Source: Pseudomonadota bacterium (GTDB lineage Bacteria; Pseudomonadota; Gammaproteobacteria; Steroidobacterales; Steroidobacteraceae). From it: a stretch of 64,000 nt of DNA. The notes under the pieces are model-generated. The model was not told the origin of the DNA. It searched no databases and worked only from the letters and a program-made list of their open reading frames with translations. How positions within the stretch are numbered: the stretch's first letter is position 1; the number at the start of each line of letters is the position of its first letter. The position numbers and the translations under genes are program-made. Of this stretch, positions 1 through 8,727 are shown in pieces. The DNA is taken from assembly GCA_021808195.1 (NCBI GenBank), contig JAKBCE010000017.1, positions 11,799 through 75,798 on the forward strand, given 5' to 3'.

Positions 1-27
1 GGGGAGCGCTTTGCGCGGTTTGGCCAT
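1..27 (-). CDS. 5' end of an unidentified gene (runs off left edge)
   Basis: An ATG on the minus strand opens 15 bases after the end of the ABC permease gene and reads MAKPRKALP before the window ends. Its position as the next gene of a metal-uptake operon would suit a Fur-family regulator such as Zur, or a metal chaperone, but nine residues cannot decide. The evidence is only the start codon, the close spacing and the open frame. Confidence 0.3.
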
Positions 28-42
28 GATCCGTTGCCGCGC

Positions 43-840
43 TCAGCCGGCCTGCGCCACGGCACCGGCGCTGCGCAGTCGCCCGGAAACGTAACAGGCC
101 GCGCCGAGCAACCCGACGAACAGCCCCACCGGCCAGTTGGTGAGATAGGCCAGTGCAATGGCGCTCCACACCGTGACCACCGAGAGTGCGGCCGAGACGC
201 CAAGTGCGCGCCAGGGGCGATTCGTGAATGCCCGTGCCGCACTCGCTGGGCCGACCATCAGACTGAACACCAGCAACGCCCCGACCACCGGTACGGCTAT
301 GGCGGTCGAGAGGGCGAGGATGGCGAGAAACACCCACTCGAGGCGCGCGGTACGCCCGAGGGCAGCGGCGGCGAGTTCGCCCGAGAGTGAATCGAGCAGC
401 AGCGGCCGCGCGCACAGCGCGAGCACCCCGAGCGCAAGTCCGCTGAGCACCGCCACACTGACGAGCTGTTCGCGGCTGATGCCGAGCACCTGCCCGAACA
501 GCAGCCCGTTGATGCTTTGAGCGTACACGCCCGAGAGGCTGAGCAGCAGCATGCCGGCGGCGAGCGATAGGGCCAGCCACAGCGCGCTCGCCACTTCGCG
601 CCGCTCCCGGCGCTGCAGCTGGCTGATCACCAGCACCCCGAGCGCGCAGAACACCGCCAGGCCAAGCAGTTGACTGACGCCGATGAGACTGGCCGCCGCC
701 GCGCCGGGGAAGGCCCCGAGCGGCAAGGCGTGCGCCGGAAACGCCGCCCGGCGCGCGACGACGAAGAATCCGACCGAACCGGACACGAGCGCAACGATCG
801 TGGCGAGCAGCCAGGCATGCAGCATGAACGGGGCAAACAT
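43..840 (-). CDS. Metal ABC transporter permease (ZnuB/MntB family), second permease
   Basis: This 265-residue, almost wholly hydrophobic protein is an inner-membrane permease of the ABC-3 family that imports Zn2+ or Mn2+. Several membrane spans are visible, with the family's cytoplasmic loop rich in Arg (QRRERREVAS) near residue 75 and the GALLVFSLMVGPASAAR stretch near residue 190. It follows the first permease gene by one base and belongs to the same minus-strand operon as the ATPase and binding lipoprotein. Two different permease genes suggest a heterodimeric channel. Metal identity cannot be read from the sequence. Confidence 0.85.
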   Translation of the reverse strand: MFAPFMLHAWLLATIVALVSGSVGFFVVARRAAFPAHALPLGAFPGAAAASLIGVSQLLGLAVFCALGVLVISQLQRRERREVASALWLALSLAAGMLLLSLSGVYAQSINGLLFGQVLGISREQLVSVAVLSGLALGVLALCARPLLLDSLSGELAAAALGRTARLEWVFLAILALSTAIAVPVVGALLVFSLMVGPASAARAFTNRPWRALGVSAALSVVTVWSAIALAYLTNWPVGLFVGLLGAACYVSGRLRSAGAVAQAG

Positions 841-841
841 C

Positions 842-1729
842 TCAGGCCCCCTCGCCGCAGGTCGCCGCCGCGCGCAGCGTTCGGTCCCGACTGCTCACCC
901 AGCTGCTGAGCAGATAGGCCGCGAAGATCAATGTCACGATGAAAAAGCTCACGGGCCAGCCGCGACCGGGCGTCCAGTAGAAGCTCTCATAGGCGAGCAC
1001 GATACCCCCCCAGGTCGCCCCCAGACCGATCAGCACGGCAAGCCCCAGTGCCTGCGCCGGCCGCCGCGCCAGGCGCAGCGCCGCAGCTGCCGGCCCGATC
1101 AACAGCGCCGTCGCCAGGATGGCCCCGACGGTCATCGCCGCAAGCGACACCGCCAGGGCCAGGGCCAGCGCGTGGGTCAGTGTCACCGCGCGTACGCGGA
1201 TCCCCTGTGCGCGCGCCAGATCGCCCGAGAGCGCGCTCACGAGCAGCGGCCGGTAGATCACGGCACTCGCCACGAGTGCCGCGACTGCAACGGCGAGGGC
1301 CAAGGGAACGATCGTCGGGGGAATCGTGAACATCGAGCCGAACAGTACCGCTACCGCCGCGCCACTCGCGCTGCCGAGCGTGGCGTCGAAGTACAGCAAC
1401 AACGCGGTGAGTCCGAGACCAGCTCCGAGGACCACGCCGGTGAGCAGATCGCGCTCGCGAGCATCGCGTATCTCCGCCCACTCCATCAGCCCGGCGACCG
1501 CCGCGGCCATGCCGAGAAAGCCGAGCAACGGGTTCAGGCCGAGCAGGTAGGCCGCCGAGCCGCCGGCGCTGCTGACATCGGCCAGGGCATGACCGGCGAA
1601 CGACTGGCGGCGCATCACCGTGGCGCAGCCCACCACCGCGCACACCAGCGCCGCCCCTGCCCCGACCGTGAGTGCCACACGCACCGGCTCGTTGGCCCAG
1701 AATCCGGGATTGGACGGCATGGCCATCAT
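842..1729 (-). CDS. Metal ABC transporter permease (ZnuB/MntB family), first permease
   Basis: This 295-residue ABC-3 family inner-membrane protein has many hydrophobic segments and the family signatures RRQSFAGHALADVSSAGG near the N terminus and ALLIGPAAAALRLARRPAQA in the second half. It pairs with the downstream permease one base away, and follows the ATPase gene by 15 bases. Together with the lipoprotein and ATPase it forms a complete importer for zinc, manganese or a related metal. The start used is MMAMPSNPG; the second Met two codons later is equally possible. Confidence 0.85.
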   Translation of the reverse strand: MMAMPSNPGFWANEPVRVALTVGAGAALVCAVVGCATVMRRQSFAGHALADVSSAGGSAAYLLGLNPLLGFLGMAAAVAGLMEWAEIRDARERDLLTGVVLGAGLGLTALLLYFDATLGSASGAAVAVLFGSMFTIPPTIVPLALAVAVAALVASAVIYRPLLVSALSGDLARAQGIRVRAVTLTHALALALAVSLAAMTVGAILATALLIGPAAAALRLARRPAQALGLAVLIGLGATWGGIVLAYESFYWTPGRGWPVSFFIVTLIFAAYLLSSWVSSRDRTLRAAATCGEGA

Positions 1730-1744
1730 CGGGAGGTCTGCGCG

Positions 1745-2566
1745 CTAGGGTACCGGGGCGGTGTGGATCGGATCGCGTGCCACGGCGGCCCGGATCTGAT
1801 CGCTCGCTTCGGCGGCGACCACCACGACCCGACCATGCACGCGCACAACATCGACATGATAGCCATAGAGCTCGCTCAACACCTCCGTGCGCACCACCTC
1901 TTCGGCCCGACCGGCCACCGCCGAGCCGTGGGCGAGATACACGATCCGGTCCATCGCCGGCAGCAGCGGGTTCATATCGTGTGCGGAGAGCAGAACCGCC
2001 GCACCGTATTCGCGCGACAGCCGCCGCAGCAGCGCGACGATCTCGGCGGCGCTGCGCACATCGAGATTCGCGAGCGGCTCATCGAGCAGCAGCAGGCGGG
2101 GCCTGCGTACCAGCGCGTGCGCCACCAGCACACGCTGCTGCTGGCCGCCGGAGAGCAGCCCGACGCGCTGATCGGCAAACCCCTGCGCACCCACCGCGCG
2201 CAGCATCTGCTCGACCTGCTCGCTGCGCCGCCTCGAGGGCAGGGCCGGACCGAGCCGCGCGCCATCTAGTCCAAGCGCCACCACATCACGGGCACGCAGC
2301 GGCAGTCCCGGGTCGAGCGCAATTTTTTGCGGCACATAGCCGATGCGTCCGCCCGCCGCCCCGTCGGGGAGCCGGATGTGTCCCGAATCGAGGCGCACAA
2401 AACCGAGAATCGCCCGCAGCAGCGTGGTCTTGCCCGAGCCGTTCGAGCCGATCAGGCCGCAGAACTCCCCGGGTGCAAGGGTGAAACTCACCTCGCGCAG
2501 AATCTGCCGGCCGCCGAGCCCGACGCAGGCCCGCTCGACCGTCAGCGCCGCGCTCGCCGGGCTCAT
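1745..2566 (-). CDS. Metal ABC transporter ATP-binding protein (ZnuC-like)
   Basis: This 273-residue ATPase energises the metal importer. It shows Walker A (GSNGSGKTT, about residue 40), the ABC signature LSGGQQQRVLVA, and Walker B LLLLDEPLANLD. It overlaps the binding-protein gene upstream by four bases, a sign of translational coupling, and is followed by both permeases. A C-terminal tail beyond the nucleotide-binding domain, rich in Val and Arg, is longer than in many ZnuC proteins. No cysteine- or histidine-rich sensor is evident in that tail. Confidence 0.9.
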   Translation of the reverse strand: MSPASAALTVERACVGLGGRQILREVSFTLAPGEFCGLIGSNGSGKTTLLRAILGFVRLDSGHIRLPDGAAGGRIGYVPQKIALDPGLPLRARDVVALGLDGARLGPALPSRRRSEQVEQMLRAVGAQGFADQRVGLLSGGQQQRVLVAHALVRRPRLLLLDEPLANLDVRSAAEIVALLRRLSREYGAAVLLSAHDMNPLLPAMDRIVYLAHGSAVAGRAEEVVRTEVLSELYGYHVDVVRVHGRVVVVAAEASDQIRAAVARDPIHTAPVP

Positions 2567-3510
2567 CGGGGCGCTCCGGCGCCGATCAGCGTGCGGGTCG
2601 AGACGCCCTCGGCAACCGCGGCGCGCAGCGCGTTGGTTTCAGCGAGCATCCAGGACTGATAATGGTAGCCGGGCTGCGGCATCGTTTCGTAGACGCCGAC
2701 GACCGGGATATGGTGTGCCTGCGCGAGCTGCAGGAATGAGGCGGTGAGCGGGCTGGTCACCTGTTGGTTGTAGATCAGCACCTTGACTTTGCCCTCACTC
2801 AGCAGTGCCCGTTCGCTCGCCAGATCCTGCGGCGCAGGATCGGTCCCGTTCATGATGGCAAGCTGCAGAGCGAGCGGCGTGAGAATGCGACAACCGGCCG
2901 CCTCGAGCAGCGCGTTGGCAACCGGCTCGATGACCGCAACGGGCGTCGAACCGTAGTGCTTGCGAAACGAGTCGATTGCCTGCCGCCACGGTCCGAGCGA
3001 GGCGGCGAAGCGCTGCGCATTAGCCTCGAAGTACTCGGCATGGGCGGGCTGCAGCGCGGCAAAAGCCCGGGCGGCGGCCGCGGCAACGGCCGGCATCGTC
3101 CGCGGGTCATACCACAGGTGGGGATTGGTGCTGTTGCGCGGCACTGCGAGCAGCGCCCGGACATCGATCACCGTGCGCTCACGGTTCGGCACCGCCGCGA
3201 GGATGCGTTCGATCCAGGCATCGTAACCGAGACCGTTCATGACCACGAGCGACGCTGCGGCCACCGCGCGGGCCACTGCCGGGCTCGCCTCGAAGGCATG
3301 CGGATCGGTGTTGGGATTGCTCAGGATGGAGCGCACCCGGACGTACGGGCCACCGATCTGCGCGAGCACGTCGGCATACTGGCTCTCGACGCCGATCGCG
3401 AGCGGTGGACCGGCAGTGGGCGCTTGGCTGCAGCCGGCTGCGAGCACTGTGATCGCCAGCACCCCGGTGATGGCCAGGGAACCGAGCACAGAGCGGAGCA
3501 GGTTGCGCAT
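2563..3510 (-). CDS. Metal ABC transporter substrate-binding lipoprotein (ZnuA/TroA family)
   Basis: This is the periplasmic metal-binding subunit (315 residues, cluster A-I family). The start at 3510 gives a proper lipoprotein signal, MRNLLRSVLG followed by a hydrophobic stretch and the lipobox LAAGCSQ; the open frame extends further upstream but without signal-like sequence. Metal-ligand candidates are His in NPNTDPHAFEAS, His in NSTNPHLWYDP, and the acidic residues near the C terminus. The long His-rich loop of zinc-specific ZnuA is not obvious, so Mn2+ or another metal is possible. It leads the operon and carries a palindrome just upstream. Confidence 0.87.
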   Translation of the reverse strand: MRNLLRSVLGSLAITGVLAITVLAAGCSQAPTAGPPLAIGVESQYADVLAQIGGPYVRVRSILSNPNTDPHAFEASPAVARAVAAASLVVMNGLGYDAWIERILAAVPNRERTVIDVRALLAVPRNSTNPHLWYDPRTMPAVAAAAARAFAALQPAHAEYFEANAQRFAASLGPWRQAIDSFRKHYGSTPVAVIEPVANALLEAAGCRILTPLALQLAIMNGTDPAPQDLASERALLSEGKVKVLIYNQQVTSPLTASFLQLAQAHHIPVVGVYETMPQPGYHYQSWMLAETNALRAAVAEGVSTRTLIGAGAPR

Positions 3511-3517
3511 GGCCAAA

Positions 3518-3532
3518 TGATACATTGTATCA
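3518..3532. promoter_or_regulatory. Perfect 15-bp palindrome upstream of the metal importer
   Basis: TGATACATTGTATCA is a 7-1-7 perfect inverted repeat lying 8-22 bases upstream of the binding-lipoprotein start. Its place at the front of a metal-uptake operon and AT-rich form in GC-rich DNA suggest an operator for a Zur/Fur- or MntR-type repressor. It does not exactly match a consensus I can quote, so the regulator is inferred. Confidence 0.5.
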
Positions 3533-3776
3533 ATTACGTCCGTCCACGCGCGCCGTGGGTTCGCCTCGGTACACGGTCCGGCACCCCGCACCCGATCGGC
3601 CCGCCGGCGAGCTGCAGCGTTGTGCACGAGGCGCGCAGCGCATCCGTGGTGCTCCGGAGCCTTCCCGGCGGCAAGCCTCCGCAGGGCACCGTGCGAGTGC
3701 GCTTGAGCCGGCGGCGCTGGGATGGTAGAAGCGCTCGGCGCGTGCGCGCCAGCCCGCTGCAGAGCAAAGGACACCT

Positions 3777-4421
3777 ATGCCGATTCGCGTTGCCCCGCCC
3801 GCCGCCCTCCCCGCAGCGATCCTGTGCGCCCTGGCGCTGAGCGGCTGCGGCCGCCGGAGCATCGCGCGCGTCGAGGCGCCCGGCGCGGCAACACTCAGCC
3901 GACGCGCACTGGCATCCCTCACCAACTACCGCGCTCGCCTCACCAGCGGCCGGGGCAAGTACCACATGCAGATCACGATGCAGGTGTACAGCCCGCAGAA
4001 CTGGGTCATGCAGAGCGGTTCGACCGTCGTGCACATCGGTGCGATGAGCTACACGCGCCTTGGCAATCAATGGCGCGCGCACACCGATCGGCCCGACCGC
4101 TACGCACAGACCAATCTGCCGGCGTTCGCGGCGCAGTTCTACGCCATGACGCGCCTCACCGGGACCGTGGTACGCCGCGACGGCCCCTGTCGACAGGCTG
4201 CGCTCCCCGGCCATATCTGGAAGATCCGCGCTTCGGGCGGTTCCACCTTCGGGGAGACCTTCACCGCATGCGTCGCTGACAAGAGTGGTGCGCTGCTGAA
4301 GCTTAGCGTGCGCCCCGATGCGTCCGTGCGGTCCGGTCAGGATGCGAGCGAGACCTACCAGATCACGACAGTCGGCGGCGTTGCACCGTTTCGGGCTCCG
4401 AGGCTGGTGAGCGCACATTGA
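3777..4421 (+). CDS. Putative secreted lipoprotein of unknown function
   Basis: The 214-residue product starts with MPIRVAPPAA and a hydrophobic stretch ending in the lipobox-like LALSGCGRR, so it is probably an outer- or inner-membrane lipoprotein. The mature part is mixed alpha/beta in character with two Cys (in GPCRQAALP and FTACVADK) that could pair. I do not recognise the family; the pattern, with a small-molecule-like beta domain, loosely recalls LolA/LppX-type lipoproteins but no motif proves it. It lies divergent from the metal importer and 19 bases before the dehydrogenase gene, so the two may be cotranscribed. Confidence 0.6.
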   Translation: MPIRVAPPAALPAAILCALALSGCGRRSIARVEAPGAATLSRRALASLTNYRARLTSGRGKYHMQITMQVYSPQNWVMQSGSTVVHIGAMSYTRLGNQWRAHTDRPDRYAQTNLPAFAAQFYAMTRLTGTVVRRDGPCRQAALPGHIWKIRASGGSTFGETFTACVADKSGALLKLSVRPDASVRSGQDASETYQITTVGGVAPFRAPRLVSAH

Positions 4422-4440
4422 GCACCGGAGTGTCATTCCC

Positions 4441-5148
4441 ATGAGCAATGCCCCCTCGACCGTGCTGATCACCGGCGCCAATCGCGGCATCGGTCTGGAG
4501 TTTGTGCGCCAGTACCTCGATGAGGGCTGGCAGGTGTTCGCAACGTGCCGGAGCCCGCAGCACGCGCCGGCGCTGCAGTCCCTGGCGGCGCAATCCGCGC
4601 GCGCGCTGCGGATCGTTGCTCTCGATGTCACCGCTGCGGACAGCGTGCGCCAAGCGGCGCAGACGCTGCAGAGCGAGCCCATCGATCTGCTACTGAACTG
4701 CGCCGGGGTGATGGGCGGTGCCGGTCAGACCGTCGGGGCGCTCGATTACGCGCAATGGGCCGAGCTGCTCGCGGTGAACACGCTCGGCCCCTTACGCATG
4801 CTCGAGGCCTTCGTCCCGCATCTCGAGCAGGGCACGGGCCGCCTTGCCGTCACCCTCACCAGCCGCATGGGCTCCATCGGCGAAACGGGCCAGGGCGACT
4901 GGATTGCCTATCGCTCCTCCAAGGCCGCGCTCAACATGGCCATGAAATGCGCCGCGCTCTCGCTCGCCGCCCGTCACGTCACGTGCGTCGTGATGCACCC
5001 CGGTTGGGTGCGGACCGACATGGGCGGGATGCAGGCGCCGCTCAGTGCGCCGCAGAGCGTCACGGCCATGCGGCGCGTCATTGCCGGGCTCGGCACGGGC
5101 GACAGCGGCAAGTTCTTCAACTACGACGGCCAACAATTTCCCTGGTAG
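4441..5148 (+). CDS. Short-chain dehydrogenase/reductase (SDR family)
   Basis: This 235-residue classical SDR oxidoreductase has the Rossmann dinucleotide motif TGANRGIG at residues 11-18, the NCAG motif after the fourth strand, a catalytic Ser in TLTSRMGSIG and the YRSSK catalytic Tyr-x-x-x-Lys. The Arg after TC suggests NADP(H) preference. The overall form resembles the C-factor/CsgA group of SDRs. The substrate is unknown. A ribosome binding site (CGGAG) lies about ten bases before the ATG. It follows the lipoprotein gene closely. Confidence 0.85.
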   Translation: MSNAPSTVLITGANRGIGLEFVRQYLDEGWQVFATCRSPQHAPALQSLAAQSARALRIVALDVTAADSVRQAAQTLQSEPIDLLLNCAGVMGGAGQTVGALDYAQWAELLAVNTLGPLRMLEAFVPHLEQGTGRLAVTLTSRMGSIGETGQGDWIAYRSSKAALNMAMKCAALSLAARHVTCVVMHPGWVRTDMGGMQAPLSAPQSVTAMRRVIAGLGTGDSGKFFNYDGQQFPW

Positions 5149-5179
5149 CGCTCTGCGGCCCGCACCCCGCGCGCAAGAC

Positions 5180-5581
5180 TCACCGCTCAGGAGCGCCCTT
5201 ACGCAACTGTCCGGTGGCCGGATCGTACGCGATGATCGCAAGACCGGCACGTTTCCAGGCGCTGATGCCCCCGGCCAGATGCGTCGCGACGCGCTGGCCG
5301 CTCGCGAGCACCCGGTGAGCCGCTTGCGCCGAACGCCGGCCCGAGCCGCACTGAAAGATGATGCGCTTGCCGGTGTCGAGCGGCAGGCTGTCGGGATCGA
5401 ACCCCGACAGCGGCGCGAGCAGCGCCCCGGGGATTCGCTCGGCCTCGAATTCTCCAGGCTCGCGCACATCGATGAGTACCGCGCGCCGCTCGCGCAGCAA
5501 TTGGTGGACCTGCGCCGGGTCGAGCTCATGCAGCGTGCCGGCGGGCTGCGCCGGGGTCGAGGTTTGAGGGTGCTGTGTCAT
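5180..5581 (-). CDS. Single-domain rhodanese
   Basis: This 133-residue protein is a rhodanese-like sulfurtransferase. The core VLIDVREPGEFEAERIPGA is the standard N-terminal half, and the active-site loop FQCGSGRRS carries the catalytic Cys that holds persulfide. The start at 5581 (MTQHPQTS) is preferred over an upstream in-frame Met because the domain begins shortly after it and the upstream 33 residues overlap the promoter region. It sits divergently upstream of soeABC, which fits a role in handling sulfane sulfur during sulfur oxidation, though single-domain rhodaneses are widespread. An AT-rich inverted repeat lies about 60 bases upstream. Confidence 0.85.
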   Translation of the reverse strand: MTQHPQTSTPAQPAGTLHELDPAQVHQLLRERRAVLIDVREPGEFEAERIPGALLAPLSGFDPDSLPLDTGKRIIFQCGSGRRSAQAAHRVLASGQRVATHLAGGISAWKRAGLAIIAYDPATGQLRKGAPER

Positions 5582-5641
5582 ATTCGTCTTACGCTCCGCT
5601 GCTGCAGCTTGGCGCGAGGCCTTGCCGGGTGCGCCGAAAAG

Positions 5642-5663
5642 TATATCAGTACTTACTAATATA
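5642..5663. promoter_or_regulatory. AT-rich inverted repeat in the rhodanese/soe intergenic region
   Basis: TATATCAGTA and TACTAATATA are separated by two bases and match as an inverted repeat in 9 of 10 positions. The site lies 61 bases before the rhodanese start and about 280 bases before soeA. Its form resembles operators of ArsR-family repressors that control sulfur-oxidation and rhodanese genes, but no such regulator gene is in the window. Confidence 0.45.
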
Positions 5664-5940
5664 TTAGCCGACGAAACCACGTCCGTGCTTCGCCGGCGCT
5701 CTGCCGAGCGTGTGCTGCGCGCATGAATTCATATATTTAATGCATGTGGCCGTTGCAATTTCTGCATTTGTGGCATGGCTGTCGGCGCGGCATCATGGCC
5801 CCTTCGTACCGTCGGTGAGTCCCCCACCCTTGAGACACCGTGCGCACAAGCCCTGAGGTGACAAGCCGCACGGCGCGGTCCAGGCTGAGCACGCGCGGCG
5901 CAGCCGCTCCGTCGGACCGTGACGCCGCAGGAGAAGTGCG

Positions 5941-8727
5941 ATGAGCGCCAAGTCGGTCGCTTACACAACCTGTTACATGTGCGCATGCCGCTGCGGCATC
6001 AAGGTGCATCTGGAGGATGGCCGGCTGCGCTACATCGAGGGCAACCGCAATCACCCGGTCAATCGCGGGGTGCTGTGCGCCAAGGGCTCCGCGGGCATCA
6101 TGACGGCGATCTCTCCGGCCCGTCTCAGCACCCCGCTGCGGCGCGTCGGCCCGCGCGGGTCCGGATCGTTCGAGGCGATCTCCTGGGAGGAGGCGCTGCG
6201 CATGCTCACCGAGCGGCTTGCGGCGATCCGCGCGCAGGATCCGAGCCGCCTCGCACTGTTCACCGGGCGCGATCAGTCCCAGTCCCTTACCGGACATTTC
6301 GCGCGCATGTTCGGCACGGTCAATTTCGCTGCCCACGGCGGGTTTTGCTCGGTCAACATGGCCGCGGCGGGACTGTATTCGCTGGGCGGGGCGTTTTGGG
6401 AATTCGGCGAACCGGACTGGGAGCACGCGCGGCTGTTTCTACTCTTTGGCGTCGCCGAGGATCACGACTCCAATCCCATCAAGCTCGGCTTGGCGCGCCT
6501 GAAGGCGCGCGGGGCAAAGATCGTCTCGTTCAATCCGGTGCGCACCGGTTATTCGGCGATCGCCGATGAGTTCGTGCCGGTCACTCCCGGCACCGACGGT
6601 CTGCTGGTGCTCGCACTCATTCACTGCCTGCTCGAGTCGGGTCACATCGACACCGAGTTCCTGATCCGCTACACCAACGCACACCACCTGGTCATCGATG
6701 ACCCCGGCACGGCCGATCACGGACTCATCGCCCGCAACGCCGAGGGACATGCACTCGCCTTCGACCGCCGAGGCGGTGTGCTCGCAGCGGCGCAGGCCAC
6801 CGGGATCGATCCGGCGCTCGCGGGCACCTTCGCCCTGCCCGATGGCCGCAGCGCACGACCGGCGTTTGCCTTGCTCGCCGAGCGCTACGCCGCGGCCGAG
6901 TACGCCCCGGAGGCCGTTGCTCCCCGATGCGGGGTTGCCGCCGCGACGATCCGGCGTCTTGCGGCAGAAATCGCCGAAGTCGCATTCCAGCAACCGGTGG
7001 TGCTCGAGCAGCCCTGGACTGACACGCATGGACGCCGGCACGCCCAGATGGTGGGCCGGCCGGTGGCGATTCATGCCATGCGCGGCATCTCGGCGCATTC
7101 CAACGGGTTTCACAGCTGCCGGGCGATCCATGTCCTGCAGATGCTCCTCGGCGCAGTCGATACCCCAGGATCCTGGCGCTACAAATCGCCCTACCCGAAG
7201 CCGATTCCCGCCGGCGGTCCGCCGGGACGCCCCGGTGTCGGCCCCGGCGCGCCCCTTACCGCAGCGCCGCTCGGCTGCCCCACTCGCCCCGAGGACCTGC
7301 TGGTCGATGCGCACGGCGAGGCGTTGCGGCTCGATCGGGCATTCTCTTGGGAAGCGCCGCTCGCGATCCACGGACTGATGCACATGGTGATCGCCCGGGC
7401 CTTCGAGGCCGGCGCGCAGAGCATCGACACGCTGTTTCTATACATGTCGAACATGGCGTGGAACTCCGCGATGAACCCCGGGGAAACCACACGCATGCTG
7501 AGCGCGACCGAGGCCGACGGCAGCTACCGCATCCCCTTCGTGGTAGTCGCCGACGCGTTCGCGTCCGAAACGGTCGCGTATGCCGATCTGGTCCTGCCCG
7601 ACACGACCTACCTCGAGCGCTACGACTGCATCTCGCTGCTTGACCGACCCATCGGCTCGGCCCATGGTCCGGCCGATGCGATCCGCGTGCCGGTGCTGAA
7701 ACCCGAACGCGACGTGCGGCCGTTCCAGGACGTGCTGATCGAGATCGCAGGGCGACTCGGGCTGCCGGACTTCGCCGATGAACACGGTCGGCCGCTTTAC
7801 GCCTCGTACGCCGATTACATCGTCCGCCACGAACGGGCGCCCGGCATCGGACCGCTGGCGGGCTTTCGCGGCGCCGACGGGCTCGCGCGCGGCCGTGGTG
7901 AGCCAAACCCGCAGCAACTGCAGCGGTACATCGACAACGGCGGGTTTTGGGTACACCACTTGCCCGCCGAGCAGCTCTACTACAAGTACGCCAACCAGGC
8001 GTATCTCACCGGCGCATGCGAATTCGGACTCATCGGCTCGAGCGAGCCTATCGTGCTGCAGTTGTACTGTGAGACGCTGCAGCGTTTCCGCCTTGCCGCC
8101 GAAGGACATGGCCCGTGCCTGCCGCCACCGCGGCTGCGCGAGCGGGTGCACCGCTATTTCGATCCGTTACCCATCTGGTACCTCCCGCTCGAGCAGGCCG
8201 TGAGCGAGTCGGCCCGCTATCCGCTGCATGCCATCACCCAACGGCCGATGGCCATGTATCACTCCTGGGGCTCGCACAACGCCTGGCTGCGGCAGATCCT
8301 GCCCGAGAACCGCATCTATCTGCACCGCGATCTCGCCGCCGAACTCGGCATCGAGGATGAAGACTGGGTATGGGTGATCTCGCGCAGCGGGCGCGTCAAA
8401 GGCCGCGCGCGCACCATGAGCGGAGTCAACCGCAGCACCGTGTGGACCTGGAACGCGATCGGCAAGCGCTCCGGTGCCTGGGCTCTCGCCACCAATGCGC
8501 CGGAGTCGCGCCGGGGCTTTCTCCTGAACCACGTCATATCGGAATTCCTGCCGGCCGAGGACGGCTCGGCGGCGCATTCGAACTCCGACCCGGTGACCGG
8601 ACAGGCCGCCTGGTTCGACCTGACGGTACGTCTGGAGCGTTGCGATACCGGCACCGCGGATGAGACCGTCCCACACCCAGAGGCCAATCCGCTGCGCATC
8701 CGCGCACCGATCGGAAGTGCCCCATGA
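5941..8727 (+). CDS. soeA: Molybdopterin oxidoreductase, SoeA-type sulfite dehydrogenase catalytic subunit
   Basis: The 928-residue product is a DMSO-reductase-family molybdoenzyme. The N terminus holds a [4Fe-4S] motif with Cys 11, 14 and 18 and a later Cys in NRGVLCAKGSAG, followed by the molybdopterin domains (for example LFTGRDQSQS and AFASETVAYADLVLPDTTYLER) and a C-terminal cofactor domain. No twin-arginine signal is present, so the enzyme is cytoplasmic. The opening TTCYMCACRCGIKV, and the gene order catalytic-FeS-DmsC-like membrane subunit, match SoeABC, which oxidises sulfite to sulfate and feeds quinone. Related polysulfide or thiosulfate reductases usually carry Tat signals. Its stop overlaps the soeB start (ATGA). 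Confidence 0.85.
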   Translation: MSAKSVAYTTCYMCACRCGIKVHLEDGRLRYIEGNRNHPVNRGVLCAKGSAGIMTAISPARLSTPLRRVGPRGSGSFEAISWEEALRMLTERLAAIRAQDPSRLALFTGRDQSQSLTGHFARMFGTVNFAAHGGFCSVNMAAAGLYSLGGAFWEFGEPDWEHARLFLLFGVAEDHDSNPIKLGLARLKARGAKIVSFNPVRTGYSAIADEFVPVTPGTDGLLVLALIHCLLESGHIDTEFLIRYTNAHHLVIDDPGTADHGLIARNAEGHALAFDRRGGVLAAAQATGIDPALAGTFALPDGRSARPAFALLAERYAAAEYAPEAVAPRCGVAAATIRRLAAEIAEVAFQQPVVLEQPWTDTHGRRHAQMVGRPVAIHAMRGISAHSNGFHSCRAIHVLQMLLGAVDTPGSWRYKSPYPKPIPAGGPPGRPGVGPGAPLTAAPLGCPTRPEDLLVDAHGEALRLDRAFSWEAPLAIHGLMHMVIARAFEAGAQSIDTLFLYMSNMAWNSAMNPGETTRMLSATEADGSYRIPFVVVADAFASETVAYADLVLPDTTYLERYDCISLLDRPIGSAHGPADAIRVPVLKPERDVRPFQDVLIEIAGRLGLPDFADEHGRPLYASYADYIVRHERAPGIGPLAGFRGADGLARGRGEPNPQQLQRYIDNGGFWVHHLPAEQLYYKYANQAYLTGACEFGLIGSSEPIVLQLYCETLQRFRLAAEGHGPCLPPPRLRERVHRYFDPLPIWYLPLEQAVSESARYPLHAITQRPMAMYHSWGSHNAWLRQILPENRIYLHRDLAAELGIEDEDWVWVISRSGRVKGRARTMSGVNRSTVWTWNAIGKRSGAWALATNAPESRRGFLLNHVISEFLPAEDGSAAHSNSDPVTGQAAWFDLTVRLERCDTGTADETVPHPEANPLRIRAPIGSAP

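Noticed and set aside
683..2269. Long plus-strand open frame of 528 codons over the ABC transporter genes
   Set aside because: It is antisense to two clearly recognisable transporter genes, is Arg/Gln/His rich and has no domain; it is a GC-driven shadow.
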